Source: Acidobacteriaceae bacterium (GTDB taxonomy: Bacteria; Acidobacteriota; Terriglobia; Terriglobales; Acidobacteriaceae). Taken from it: a DNA stretch of 5,739 bases. The stretch spans positions 386 through 6,124 of the forward strand of contig PLSH01000369.1 in the NCBI GenBank assembly GCA_003165095.1, read 5' to 3'. A program made the position numbers and the translations under genes. The notes below the pieces were generated by a model. The model was given only the letters and a program-made list of their open reading frames with translations, was not told the DNA's origin and searched no databases. This document shows, in pieces, positions 5,519-5,739 of this stretch (positions within the stretch are counted from its first letter, which is position 1; every line of letters starts with the position of its first letter).

Positions 5519-5739
5519 TTACTGCACGGTGAGGGTGACGGCATCGGTGGCCGTTGTGGCGCCTGAAGTGCCGGTCACGGTTACGGTGTAAGTCCCTGCC
5601 GTGGTGCCGGAAATGCTGAGGGCGTTGCAAACTGTGGTCGAAGAGTGGCCGCACGCCAGCACAACGCTGCCGAAGGCGACGAGCAGCAGGATGCCGAGCA
5701 TGGCAAGCCAACTGCGCCGCCGCGCCGGAATGCCGAACA
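5519..5739 (-). CDS. C-terminal end of a probable surface protein (5' truncated by window edge)
   Basis: The last 72 codons of a protein that enters from the right edge; the frame is open to position 5739 and stops with TAA at 5519-5521. In order it shows FGIPARRRSW with three arginines (6-8), a hydrophobic segment LAMLGILLLVAFGSVVLA (11-28), a cysteine (C29) and a second (C37), then a Thr/Val-rich tail TYTVTVTGTSG (49-59) ending VTLTVQ. This order of Arg cluster, membrane helix, Cys and beta-rich TLTVQ tail is one I associate with the C termini of large Ig-like repeat proteins in Acidobacteriota. An ATG at 5699-5701 would give a 60-residue lipoprotein-like ORF. It has no ribosome binding site and in-frame sequence continues upstream, so a truncated larger gene is preferred. 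It lies 83 bp upstream of the secreted protein gene, on the same strand. The function of the full protein cannot be judged. Confidence 0.75.
   Translation of the reverse strand, partial: FGIPARRRSWLAMLGILLLVAFGSVVLACGHSSTTVCNALSISGTTAGTYTVTVTGTSGATTATDAVTLTVQ

Noticed and set aside
5436..5711. Extension of the secreted protein frame upstream to an ATG at 5711
   Set aside because: The added 92 residues are Arg/His-rich nonsense antisense-style sequence overlapping the real C-terminal tail gene in another frame, and the ATG at 5435 has the strong ribosome binding site and signal peptide.

Overview
This 5.7 kb, GC-rich window looks like chromosomal DNA from an Acidobacteriota bacterium, probably of the Acidobacteriaceae/Terriglobia type. 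That placement is inferred from protein style and not from a marker gene. The clues are a small signal-peptide-bearing outer-membrane barrel, a secreted protein ending in a CRVAPDP-type motif, and a C-terminal tail reading TYTVTVTGTSG...TLTVQ after a hydrophobic segment, which I associate with secreted or surface proteins of this phylum.

Layout from left to right. Positions 1-968 (+) hold the 3' part of hypE, the [NiFe]-hydrogenase maturation enzyme, complete at its C terminus (PRIC); the rest of any hyp operon would lie off the left edge. Positions 1012-1833 (-) encode a TIM-barrel sugar phosphate isomerase/epimerase-like protein, convergent with hypE. A 343-bp gap (1834-2176) follows, containing a 159-bp compound palindromic repeat: two inverted 50-bp modules with two hairpins each. 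Positions 2177-3940 (-) encode a full-length secreted gamma-glutamyltransferase with all the expected catalytic residues. A 228-bp divergent intergenic region separates it from a small outer-membrane beta-barrel gene (4169-4804, +). Convergent with that gene is an uncharacterised secreted protein (4845-5435, -) with a strong ribosome binding site and a plausible promoter. Upstream of it on the same strand is the last 72 codons of a protein that runs off the right edge (5519-5739, -).

The genes do not form an obvious single pathway. hypE belongs to hydrogenase maturation. The ggt product, the barrel, the small secreted protein and the right-edge protein all carry export or membrane features, so the right two thirds of the window is rich in cell-envelope genes. 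I see no CRISPR array, transposase, phage gene, rRNA or convincing tRNA, and no clear defence or biosynthetic system. The most unusual DNA is the compound palindromic element at 1986-2144. The least-explained proteins are the two at the right end.
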